64,000 bases of DNA from Lewinellaceae bacterium. GTDB taxonomy: Bacteria > Bacteroidota > Bacteroidia > Chitinophagales > Saprospiraceae. Each line of letters opens with the position of its first letter. Positions within the stretch are counted from its first letter, which is position 1. Shown here piece by piece: positions 24,136 through 33,300 of the stretch. The stretch is from assembly GCA_016716135.1 (NCBI GenBank), contig JADJWX010000001.1:1-64000 (forward strand), in the 5' to 3' direction. Below the pieces are notes generated by a model. That model was not told where the DNA came from and made no database searches. It saw nothing but the letters and a program-made list of their open reading frames with translations. The translations under genes and the position numbers were made by a program.

Positions 24136-25389
24136 TCAGTCCGCAACAATGGAAACTATCTGGTGCAGCGTCCCAAAGTTAGTTTTTAGCCAAACGACAT
24201 AAGTCCCGGTTCCGCCGGGTCGCAGGTCGGTGGAAAAGCGATATTCACCGGCAGGGTGTTCGCCGGTCCAAAGCACCTGGGGTATATCTCTTCCATCAAA
24301 ACGGCCAACTTCCAGCCGGCACAGGGTCGGGTAATCCAGATCTACCGCAATATGTACTAAACCCGAACCGGGATTGGGAAAAACCTGCAATCGGCAAGGC
24401 TCTTCGGTAGCGGTAGCGAACGGTCCCGGCTGGCTGGAACTGGTCTGGCTCAGCCGGTATAATCGCCTCCCGCTTAGGATAGCCGAAGTACTGCTAAGCC
24501 GATGAAAGCGGTTGAAACTTTCCCCCGGGGCTATTTGCAGGTCATGCCAGCTTTCGCCGCCATCCCGCGTTTCAAACATGACCGCATTTCCACATAAACC
24601 ATACAAGGAATCCAGATTCGGGATGTACATCACGGAGCGACCAGCTGGCGCCGCCATCCGATGATTTAAGAATTTGTGTATTTCCACCGGAGAAATACCG
24701 CTCAATGGAAGCAAAAAAATGCAGGCTGTCCGGCGTTTGCAGTTTCCATACGTAATCGGAAGACACGCCGGTTTTGACGCTAACATGCCTGGCTGGCCAC
24801 CATCGGATGTTGACAGGATAATGCCGCCTTCGGATACGGATGCTGCTGTGCCGGAAACCCAGCCGCTGTCGGGTGTAATAAAAAAAACGTCAATCAGCCT
24901 ACTGGTCAAAGCCGACTGATCAATGACCTCCCAGGTGAGACCGCCGTCGGTGGATTTTATCACATATCCGGGGCCGCTCCACTGGCCGCAGCCGTAAACG
25001 ACGTTGTTGCCCGGACAGGAGAGTCCGCATATTCCGCCCGGCAGGCCGGGTATCTGATTTGTGATGTTAACCCAGTTTTGCCCGCCGTCGGTGGTTCTGA
25101 ACAATTTTGCTCCGGCGTTCAGGCCGCCACAAAACCCGATACTGTCATTCAAAAATTCGATACTGCGCAGGTGGATACCGAACTGATCGTATTGAAGTGT
25201 CCAGTTTTGTCCGCCGTCCTTGGTTTGGTAAATTTGGCCATTGCTGTTGCAGGTCCAGCCCTTTTGCTGATTCAGGAAAAAGACATCGTCGTATCGGGGC
25301 GCCGACGGGATATCGAGCGGTTGCCAGGTTTGGCTGAGACCGGTTAGGGGTAAAATGAGCGAGACGAGTACTATTTTCCAGGTTTTCAT
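24136..25389 (-). CDS. YCF48/BNR-type secreted protein with T9SS type A sorting domain (copy 1)
   Basis: 417 residues with signal peptide (MKTWKIVLVSLILPLTGLSQ). Asp-box-like beta-propeller units repeat (YQTKDGGQNWTLQYDQFG, LFRTTDGGQNWVNITNQIP, VIKSTDGGLTWEVIDQSAL), the YCF48/sialidase-like pattern. The C-terminus is a type A sorting domain (LQVFPNPGSGLVHIAVDLDY to GGTGTYVVWLKTNFG). Against copy 2 (27233-28515) this copy lost one base near 24790-24794 and 26 bases at ~24616, so about 59 codons between are read in the wrong frame and then the frame is restored. The protein therefore has one propeller unit replaced by unrelated sequence; function of that unit is probably lost. Secreted through T9SS to the surface or medium. 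Confidence 0.75.
   Translation of the reverse strand: MKTWKIVLVSLILPLTGLSQTWQPLDIPSAPRYDDVFFLNQQKGWTCNSNGQIYQTKDGGQNWTLQYDQFGIHLRSIEFLNDSIGFCGGLNAGAKLFRTTDGGQNWVNITNQIPGLPGGICGLSCPGNNVVYGCGQWSGPGYVIKSTDGGLTWEVIDQSALTSRLIDVFFITPDSGWVSGTAASVSEGGIILSTSDGGQPGMLASKPACLPITYGNCKRRTACIFLLPLSGISPVEIHKFLNHRMAAPAGRSVMYIPNLDSLYGLCGNAVMFETRDGGESWHDLQIAPGESFNRFHRLSSTSAILSGRRLYRLSQTSSSQPGPFATATEEPCRLQVFPNPGSGLVHIAVDLDYPTLCRLEVGRFDGRDIPQVLWTGEHPAGEYRFSTDLRPGGTGTYVVWLKTNFGTLHQIVSIVAD
24173..25327. repeat. direct repeat, copy 1 (about 1.15 kb)
   Basis: Nearly identical to 27273-28453 in the same orientation. The match starts at CCAAAGTTAGTTTTTAGCC and ends at GAGCGGTTGCCAG; signal peptides and the last residues of the two genes lie outside and differ. 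Differences are a 26-bp deletion here, a -1 change near 24790, and one extra C near 24470, plus scattered substitutions. Confidence 0.9.
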
Positions 25390-25513
25390 GTAGCGAAACT
25401 AAAAGTTTGATCTAAAATAGAAGCATCTTTTTCATTGTTTGACCCCGGCCCTAAGTAAAATGTCCGGCAAAGACAAATAAGCGACAGGCCCGGAAACCCA
25501 CCTGATTTTTTGA

Positions 25514-25521
25514 TAAATTTG
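25514..25521 (+). promoter_or_regulatory. candidate -7 box (TAAATTTG)
   Basis: Matches TAnnTTTG and lies 41 bases upstream of the start codon at 25562. No TTTG -33 element at the expected distance. Confidence 0.4.
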
Positions 25522-25561
25522 AATGCAGTAAATAGAAGTAATCACAATTAAAACCTGATTT

Positions 25562-27121
25562 ATGACAACCAAAATTACTTGCATACTCGCCTTTTTGCCC
25601 GGCTTTCTTTGGGCACAAATCCAATGGGAACACACCTACAACAGTTCGACTCTGGAACGCCGGATGCTCGACCAGTCGGGGGAGGTCTACCTGTTGCCCG
25701 ACAATTGTAGTCTGGCCTTGTTTACCAAAAACCACAATGCCTGGAAAACCATCCAATTCGACCCCTCGCCAGGCGATGTTTGTGGCTATTATCTCTTATC
25801 GGAAGCCTACATCGATACCGACCAGGAACTGGAAGTGGTTTATTCCTGGGCACTTGTGGACCACTTGCCACTGAACGGCAGGGCGCTCCGCGACGACAAC
25901 GGGCAAAGCACAGGCTTGATCTTCGGGTTGAACCAAGCGACCTTCAGCATGCCGCCCGGTCTGGCGCCCAAACTGCTCTCCGGGCCGGCAGTTTACAATT
26001 TGCCGGGCGCCATTTTGGAACACGAATATGGCGCCGATGATTTCGTTTACCGGATTCCATTGGCAGACGGTAGCGACCGTTACCTGGTGTACGACTACGA
26101 GGTGGACGACGACAAGTTCACCGGTTTCCATTTTTACGACGGCGCGCACCAGTGGGTAAAAACGGTTAACGTTTCGCCGGAGCTGGATTTTGTTTCGCAA
26201 CATAGTTTCAACCAGGACGACCTGTTTGAATTTGCCGGGGAAGTTTTCGTGTCGGCAAGCGACCCGAACCCGCGGCGACTGCAGATTGTGCAAGAAGATG
26301 GCACTGTGTTGCAAAACCTGCCTTGCACTTCAGCACGGCTAGACCAGCAGCCGCCCTTGCCTGATCGTTATATGGTGCAACAACGCACGCCTAATGGTGC
26401 ACTACGCACACAAGTATTTCAACTGGCGCCCTGGACAGTTTTAGAGGAGTTTGAAAACAAGTACGTGACCCGGCATGCCCTGAATGGCGAGGAAGAATTG
26501 TTTGTAGTTCAGCCTAAAAACGGGGATTCGCTCCTGCAAATTTATGATTCAACGTTTTCGCTGCTCCGGGTATTCACGATGCCGGCGCCCTACCAGCACT
26601 TTTGGGGTTTGCAGTTTACCCGGAATACCTTTTCGCAAAGCGGGCTGCTGGAGCTTTGTTTTTCTAATTTCCGTCAGGGCGAATATCATGTCACCTGCAT
26701 CGATGAAAATGGGGCGCTGCTGTACGATTTTCCACTGGCCCTTCAGGCCCGTATCGACCGGCAGGCGGGGATGGAAGACCGGTTTTTTGTGTACTATTCC
26801 GATAGCACGGCCGTTTACCGGTTTGACTTTAGTTCCGGCGTCACCAACATCGCTACTCCTGAAATACAACTCCAGCCCAACCCGGCTAAAATCGGCCAAC
26901 CCATCACAGTCCGGTGGCCCTTTGAGCAATTCCCTGTTGACCGGGTAAAACTCTTTACCAGCACCGGCCAGTTCGTGCAATCCTGGTCAGTAAACCCGCA
27001 AACCGACTTGCTGCAACTTGATCTGGCTGGTTTGCCTGTCCGGCCGGGTGTGTATTTTCTCCAGTTATTTGGCCCATCGGATATGCCGCGGTCGGTGCTG
27101 AAATTTGTGTTGGCGGATTGA
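25562..27121 (+). CDS. secreted protein with T9SS type A sorting domain
   Basis: 519 residues. Signal peptide MTTKITCILAFLPGFLWAQ. The body (~25-430) is beta-rich with repeating strand pairs (RYLVYDYEVDDDKFTGFHFY, ENKYVTRHALNGEEELFVVQ), suggestive of a beta-propeller, but no family is recognised. The last ~80 residues form a type A sorting domain (IQLQPNPAKIGQPITVRWPF, VKLFTSTGQFVQSW, RPGVYFLQLFG). It is transcribed rightward between the two leftward YCF48-like copies, so the duplication brackets it. Predicted to be exported by T9SS; function unknown. Confidence 0.75.
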   Translation: MTTKITCILAFLPGFLWAQIQWEHTYNSSTLERRMLDQSGEVYLLPDNCSLALFTKNHNAWKTIQFDPSPGDVCGYYLLSEAYIDTDQELEVVYSWALVDHLPLNGRALRDDNGQSTGLIFGLNQATFSMPPGLAPKLLSGPAVYNLPGAILEHEYGADDFVYRIPLADGSDRYLVYDYEVDDDKFTGFHFYDGAHQWVKTVNVSPELDFVSQHSFNQDDLFEFAGEVFVSASDPNPRRLQIVQEDGTVLQNLPCTSARLDQQPPLPDRYMVQQRTPNGALRTQVFQLAPWTVLEEFENKYVTRHALNGEEELFVVQPKNGDSLLQIYDSTFSLLRVFTMPAPYQHFWGLQFTRNTFSQSGLLELCFSNFRQGEYHVTCIDENGALLYDFPLALQARIDRQAGMEDRFFVYYSDSTAVYRFDFSSGVTNIATPEIQLQPNPAKIGQPITVRWPFEQFPVDRVKLFTSTGQFVQSWSVNPQTDLLQLDLAGLPVRPGVYFLQLFGPSDMPRSVLKFVLAD

Positions 27122-27168
27122 TTTTATAGTGTCGTCACATCCATTTTTCCTGCCCATTGCCAAACTCG

Positions 27169-27215
27169 ATCACCACATTTCATCGCAAACCCGGCAAGGT
27201 GGTGATACTTTTTTG
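27169..27215 (+). terminator. intrinsic terminator
   Basis: ATCACCAC pairs with GTGGTGAT across a 22-base loop and is followed by ACTTTTTT, 48 bases after the stop of the rightward T9SS gene and before the convergent copy 2. Confidence 0.6.
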
Positions 27216-27232
27216 GGAAAAGCTTTGTACGG

Positions 27233-28515
27233 TTAATTCCCCGGTTTAATAACCACGAGTTCGTGGATAGTGCCAAAGTTAGTTTTTAGCCAAACGACAT
27301 AAGTCCCGGTGCCGCCGGGTCGCAGGTCGGTGGAAAAGCGATATGCACCGGCAGGGTGTTCGCCGGTCCAAAGCACCTGGGGTATATCTCTTCCATCAAA
27401 ACGGCCAACTTCCAGCCGGCACAGGGTCGGATAATCCAGATCTACCGCAATATGTACTAAACCCGAACCGGGATTGGGAAAAACCTGCAAACGGCAAGGC
27501 TCTTCGGTAGCGGTAGCGAACTGCCCCGGCTGGCTGGAACTGGTCTGGCTCAGCCGGTATAATCGCCTCCGCTTAGGATAGCCGAAGTACTGCTAAGCCG
27601 ATGAAAGCGGTTGAAACTTTCCCCCGGGGCTATTTGCAGGTCATGCCAGCTTTCGCCGCCATCCCGCGTTTCAAACATGACCGCATTTCCACATAAACCA
27701 TACAAGGAATCCAGAAAGCCGACCAGTTGCAACCGTATGGATTCGGGATGTACATCACGGAGCGACCAGCTGGCGCCGCCATCCGATGATTTAAGAATTT
27801 GTGTATTTCCACCGGAGAAATACCGCTCAATGGAAGCAAAAAAATGCAGGCTGTCCGGCGTTTGCAGTTTCCATACGTAATCGGAAGACACGCCGGTTTT
27901 GACGCTAACATGCCAGCTTTGGCCACCATCGGATGTTGACAGGATAATGCCGCCTTCGGATACGGATGCTGCTGTGCCGGAAACCCAGCCGCTGTCGGGT
28001 GTAATAAAAAAAACGTCAATCAGCCTACTGGTCAAAGCCGACTGATCAATGACCTCCCAGGTGAGGCCGCCGTCGATGGATTTTATCACATATCCGGGGC
28101 CGCTCCACTGGCCGCAGCCGTAAACGACGTTGTTGCCCGGACAGGAGAGCCCGCATATTCCGCCCGGCAGGCCGGGTATTTGGTTTGTGATATTAACCCA
28201 ATTTTGCCCGCCGTCGGTGGTTCTAAACAATTTTGCTCCGGCGCTCAGGCCGCCACAAAACCCAATACTGTCATTCAAAAATTCGATACTGCGCAGGTGG
28301 ATACCGAACTGATCGTATTGAAGTGTCCAGTTTTGTCCGCCGTCCTTGGTTTGGTAAATTTGGCCATTGCTGTTGCAGGTCCAGCCCTTTTGCTGATTCA
28401 GGAAAAAGACATCGTCGTATCGGGGCGCCGACGGGATATCGAGCGGTTGCCAGATCTGGGCTTGCACCTGTTGGCATAAAAGACAAACGAAGAGTAGATG
28501 TTGCACGATTTTCAT
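27233..28515 (-). pseudogene. YCF48/BNR-type T9SS protein (copy 2), frameshifted before the sorting domain
   Basis: Start ATG 28515 opens a signal peptide (MKIVQHLLFVCLLCQQVQAQ) different from copy 1, followed by the same propeller repeats. This copy keeps the propeller unit that copy 1 has lost (KTGVSSDYVWKLQTPDSLHF, SSDGGASWSLRDVHPES). Near 27569 it has CTCCG where copy 1 has CTCCCG; the missing C shifts the frame and stops it at 27550. The type A sorting domain continues in another frame (VFPNPGSGLVHI... to 27233). As sequenced the product would be exported by Sec but not by T9SS. A single C fixes it, so a sequencing indel is a serious alternative to a true pseudogene. Confidence 0.75.
27273..28453. 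repeat. direct repeat, copy 2 (about 1.18 kb)
   Basis: Same orientation as 24173-25327 and nearly identical to it over the whole length; see that entry for the differences. The two copies enclose the rightward T9SS gene, about 3.1 kb from start to start. Confidence 0.9.
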
Positions 28516-28848
28516 GGAACGGTTATGTATTTTCTTGCTGAATTTTCGAAAAAAAACGGCGAGGCAGGTTGAGTGCTTATCACTGCTTCCGGGTTTTTGT
28601 TGCCATCGGGATATCGTGCTTATTTTATAAATTTTCAAAAGTTCAAACGTGCTTCGACTTTGGAAACATTTCGTTCCACCAAATTATCTCGCCTCAGTCA
28701 AAGGAAAACAGGCATTATGTGGCCTTGTCTTTTGAAGGGTTAAATAGGCTGCTGCAGTTCGTGGATGCAACTAGTTGCTGTATTTTTCATGGCAACAAAT
28801 AGTTCCGGGTCGATTATGGCACACATTGGCGCGTTTCTCGTTTTTTCA
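28516..28848. other. intergenic region, nothing recognised
   Basis: Between the upstream side of copy 2 and the 3' end of the group II intron. No convincing gene, terminator or repeat is seen; the promoter of copy 2 should lie at the left end. Confidence 0.4.
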
Positions 28849-30321
28849 AATCGAGTAGGAGGCGGCGTGGTTCCGTATCACGGCGGTTCGTTAAAGTGTT
28901 ACGTTTGGGGTAAACCTATCAGAGGTAAACCCTCTTCTTTAGTCGCGGTATGGTGATGGTCAGGGTCAGAATGGGACTGTGCGCTATTCGCCAGTAGCCT
29001 TTTCGGGAGCGTGTGGTATATTCAGTTGTCGGAGTGCTTTGTAGCGGGTTTTCACTCTTTTCCATTGTTTCCAGATGCACATTCGTAGTCGACTGCGGAG
29101 CCACTCATCCAAGCCCAAGAGCCGGTTTTTGCATCGCGCTGCCAAAGTAGTTGACCCATCCCCGTGTTGCCTGGGTGATCTTGCTGAGCCTGTCGGCCAT
29201 GCTTATCGGCCGGGAACGCCGCGTCAGGTCTTTCAACTTTGTTGTCAGGCGGCTGAATGCCTTGTGGCTGATTCGCGCTTCTATTACTCCGCCAGAGCCG
29301 TAGTAAAAGCCAAAGCCGAGAATTTGTGCTTGCACGACACCGCTCTTCCCCGGTTGACCTTTAAGCAACCTCCAAACCCGCTCTCCGGCTCGCCTGCTGC
29401 TGACAAAGATGCTGATGTCGTCGGCGTAGCGCACAAATTTGTGCCCCCGCTTCTCCAACTCCTTGTCCAGACGATCCAAGACGATGTTCGGATTGCCTTG
29501 CGGCGTGCCTTCTCATTCGGTACAGCCGTGCCCATCGTCCCGGCTTGCAGTGCCGTATTAGTTTAAAGCGCTTGTCCCCGATTCGAGGCGGCCGAACATC
29601 AATTTGTCGGTGACCCGGTCGAAGAACTTTTCCAAATCTATTTCTACCACATAATGACGCCCTTCGTTCAGGTACTTTAGTGCCTGCTCTATGGCCTCGT
29701 GTGCACTCCTCCCTTTCCTAAACCCATAACTGTACTCGCTAAACGTTTTGTCAACATTCAATCTTGGCGATGTTTGTGCGGTCTAACCGGATACCCTGGC
29801 CGTTGGGTTTCGGTATTTCTACACGCCTTACCGCTTGCGGACGATAACGACCTTCCTGTATCTCCTTTTGCAACTCCCGCCAGTGTTCCATCACGTACGA
29901 CGTGACCTCTTCGGTCTTCATCCCGTCCACGCCAGGCACACCGCCATTCCCAACCACTTGGGATAGCGCATCGACGTCGTTCCTGTTGGTCGACAGCCTT
30001 GTACTGGCACCCTCCATACTTCGGCTTCCGGCCTATCCTCCGGTCGTGAGCCACAAAAATCGGTGTTGGCTGCCCGCGTACGGCTCTAACGGTTCCATCC
30101 GGACGACTCTTTAACGTTCGGCCCCCCTCGTAAAAAAACTGGTATATGGCCTCGCTGACTTCTGTCCGTTCCCGCCGGCACTCGCTGCATACCTCCGCCT
30201 TTGAACGGTACAGACTTCAGATTCCACCTCGCGGTGGACACCCTTGCCTTGGGCTAACACTCCTCGCTGTCAAGCGTGTAGCGGACTTGCACCGCCAAGT
30301 TATCGCCCATGCCGGGCGCAC
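28849..30321 (-). mobile_element. decayed group IIC (bacterial class C) intron
   Basis: On the minus strand the 5' end is GTGCGCCCGGCATGGGCG, followed by CAAGGGTGTCC and GGAATCTGAAG, closely like the class C intron of Oceanobacillus iheyensis. The 3' end shows a shortened domain V (GAACCGCCGTGATACGG) and CCTCCTACTCGAT. Total about 1.47 kb, shorter than the ~1.8-2 kb expected with an intact reverse transcriptase. The first intron base follows directly on the TTTTTT of an intrinsic terminator, the typical class C target. The truncated domain V means the ribozyme is very likely inactive. The 3' boundary is accurate only to a few bases. Confidence 0.85.
28919..30110 (-). pseudogene. ltrA: group II intron reverse transcriptase/maturase, fragmented
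   Basis: Pieces in three frames run in the order of an intact intron-encoded protein: near 30017-29751 the N-terminus (GVPGVDGMKTEEVTSYVMEH, YRPQAVRRVEIPKPNG); 29761-29558 RT motifs (FSEYSYGFRKGRSAHEAIEQ, YVVEIDLEKFFDRV); 29479-29105 the catalytic KFVRYADDISIFV motif and ATRGWVNYF; and near 29050-28960 the maturase end (RKGYWRIAHSPIL). Segments expected between them are missing, including most of the region before FSEYSYGF and the PLSPLL part after EGTPQG. Frameshifts and internal deletions show it is dead. Confidence 0.85.
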
Positions 30322-30358
30322 AAAAAATTGAGCGGCTGACTTCGAGTCAGCCGCTCAA
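30322..30358 (-). terminator. intrinsic terminator of the SprB-like gene and group II intron target
   Basis: A perfect 13-bp stem (TTGAGCGGCTGAC / GTCAGCCGCTCAA) with a 5-base loop is followed on the minus strand by TTTTTT, 22 bases past the stop of the giant gene. The intron begins at the next base. Confidence 0.92.
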
Positions 30359-30380
30359 TAGCGCAACAATTAAAAATTCC

Positions 30381-33300
30381 CTACCGCACAATCGTCACAT
30401 CCCCTTCGTACAAAATCTCCTGCCCGTCAATAAACTCGATCACGGCGTAGTACGCAAACACCGCCGGGTTCAGTGCCTGGCCGCGCAGCGTACCGTCCCA
30501 GCCGTAGGCCGGACTGTTCGGGTCAAAATTGTAGTATTCGTACACGAGTTCACCCCAGCGGGTAAAGACCTGGAAGGTTTTCACCTGCTTGACGCTGATC
30601 GGGTCGGCGTAAATTTTGAACAGGTCGTTCTCGCCGTCGCCGTTGGGTGAAAAGGCGTTCGGGATGTACACGTTCGGGCGCCGGTCTACGATCAGCAAAA
30701 GCGTGGCATCGTCTTCACAGCCTTTGTTGCTGATGACCGTGATCCGGTAGCGCGTCGTTTGCAGCGGCGATGCCAGCGGGTTGAGGCAGGTGTCGCAATC
30801 GAGGCCCGCCGGGGGCGTCCACTGGATCAGGCTGAGGTCGCTGAGCGGTACGCTCACGGTGGTTTCAATCTGATAGCTGCCGCCGAGTTTGATCGTCACC
30901 TGCGGCTCGACCATCACTTCAAACAACTCCGGTTCCAGAATTGTCGCGCTGGCAGTCGTTTCGCAGCCGTTGGCGTCTTGCACCAAAATGGTGTAATCGC
31001 CCGGAGGCAGGTTGGTGAAGAAACTTTGCGTGGTGAACGTTTGGCCGTTGTTGATCGAGTAGTTCAGCGGCGGCTGTCCGCCGATCACCGTATCGATGAT
31101 GATCCGGCCGCGGTCGCCCTCGCAGGGCGGCTGCACGACATCCAAAATAGCCACCGGATCATCCGGATCGATCACTACCTGGTCGGTATCCGTACAGCCG
31201 TTGCCGGGGTTGGTTACCAGCAGGTTGTAGGTACCGGGCTGGTTGATCTCCGGCGCCGAAGTGTTGGCGCCTGCCGAAATGAAGCCGTCCGGCGTTGTCC
31301 AGGCAAACGTCATGTTGGCAGCCCCGGAAGAGCCCGACCCGTCGAGGTTGGCCGTTTCACCGAAACAATCGATGCTGAACGGCGCGCCGGCACTGGCCAC
31401 CGGGTAGTTGAAATCCGCGTTGACCTGGGTGCCCAGGCTGTTCACGCATTGGCTTGCCGGATCGGTGCCGATGAGTACATACGTACCGGGTGTGGTCACG
31501 CCGATCGTTGCGCCGGCGCCCAGGATGGTCGTGTCGGTCCCGACAACTGAAGCCCAGTTGAACTGGATGCCCGGAATGGAGGAACCGCCGGAGAGCGTTA
31601 CCGAACTGGAAATACAATTCAGCGTACCCGGTGGTGTGATCGACAGCGGCGGGTAGCCCAGGTTTTCATTAATTTCAATTACCGCGGTATCCGAGCAGAA
31701 CGTCAGGGTGTCCAGAATGATAAATTCATAAATCCCCGCCGCATCAATCGTCAGCACGGTACCGACGGCATAGCTGGCGCCGTTGTACAGCCAAACGGAG
31801 TTGGCATCGCTGGTGCCTTTGATATCGCCCGACAAAATGATCTCGCTGATCGCACAATCCAGGATCGAGTTCGGACTGGCGACAATTTCCGCTTTCGGGT
31901 CGTTGGTCAGGTCGTCAACGGTGACGGCGGTCGTATCGGCACAACCATTGGCGCCCACGATCAGGGTGTACAAACCGGCGCTACCGGCATTGATGGTTGC
32001 CTGGGCAGCACTGCCGATGATCTGACCATTCGCCGTGCTCCACTGGAAGGTTGAGCCCGGCAGGTCGGAAGCGCCGGCAATGGGGACCTGCGAAACCGCG
32101 CAATTCAACGGATTGGGTTGCGCCGCCGAGGCCACCGGTTTTTCCTGGAAAACAATCGGCGTGCCGGGGGCAACTACCGTGCAAAAATGGCTGAGTTGAA
32201 CATTGCCCGTGCCGTCGTCATTACCGGCTGCCGCCGAAATGTAGTACGTGGTACCGTAGCTCATGGTGGCAGGATCAAAGCAGAACGTCGGCTGGTCGCT
32301 GCGCGCCAGTTCGTTCACGATTTGCGTGCCGGCGCCTTCGTGCAGGATAAATTGCAACACATCGCCCGGCTCCAGGAACTGGCCGATGCTGTTGTAATTT
32401 GCCGTCAGGCAACCCGTGCCGCACAGCGAGAGCGTATTGCCTTGCATAATGCCTACTTTGGTTTCACAATTGATAATGCTGATGTTGAAATTACAACTGG
32501 CCGGGCAGCCGTTAGCATCCACCACGGTCACATCGTAATCGCCTACGCCAAGGTTATCAATGGCAAAGGGACCCGTTGGCAAATTGCCTTGCGTGCTGCC
32601 GGGCGACCAGGTGATGGTGTACGGGGCTATCCCGCCTGTGATCGTCACACTGGCAGCGCCGTCGGTGGCGCCGGGCATGGTCACATTGCTCGATTGGGCG
32701 CAGGCGAGTTGCACGGCTGCCGCCGGTTGGTTTATCGAAAAATCCACCGTCGTGGCGCAACCGGCTGTATCCGTCACTTCGACGCTGTAGTTACCGGCCA
32801 GCAAGCCCGTCGGGTCTTCCGGGCTGCCAGGGATGTCGGGCGTCCATTTGATCGTGTAGGGCGCTGCACCGCCGGTAATGGTCAGGTCGATCGCGCCGGT
32901 ATTTGCGCCAAAACACAAAATATCGACCGTGGTTCCGGTGACGGTAGGCGCACCCGAAACATCGCCGACGGTGAACGTAGCCGTGTTGGTGCAGGCGCCG
33001 CCGCCATTGACCGTCACGGTGTAGGTGCCCGGCGGCAGGTCGTTCAGGTTGGCCGTGTTTTGGCCTCCGGCCCAGGCATAGGTGTAGGTCAGTGTTGTCG
33101 GGGTCACTGCAGTGGTGATATTACCATTGTCAACCACACATGAACTGTTCGGTACCGTCGACCCGGTAATATCCGGGATAACGGTGTCTTCCGGGATGGT
33201 GTAGCTGGCTGTGGATGTACAACCGTTGGCCCCGGTAACGGTGACGGAATACGTACCGGACGCCACGCCAACCAGGTCTTCCAGCATGGCATTGTTCGAC

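Noticed and set aside
28569..28802. 77-codon rightward frame upstream of YCF48-like copy 2
   Set aside because: No homology features, no promoter box and atypical composition; treated as noncoding.
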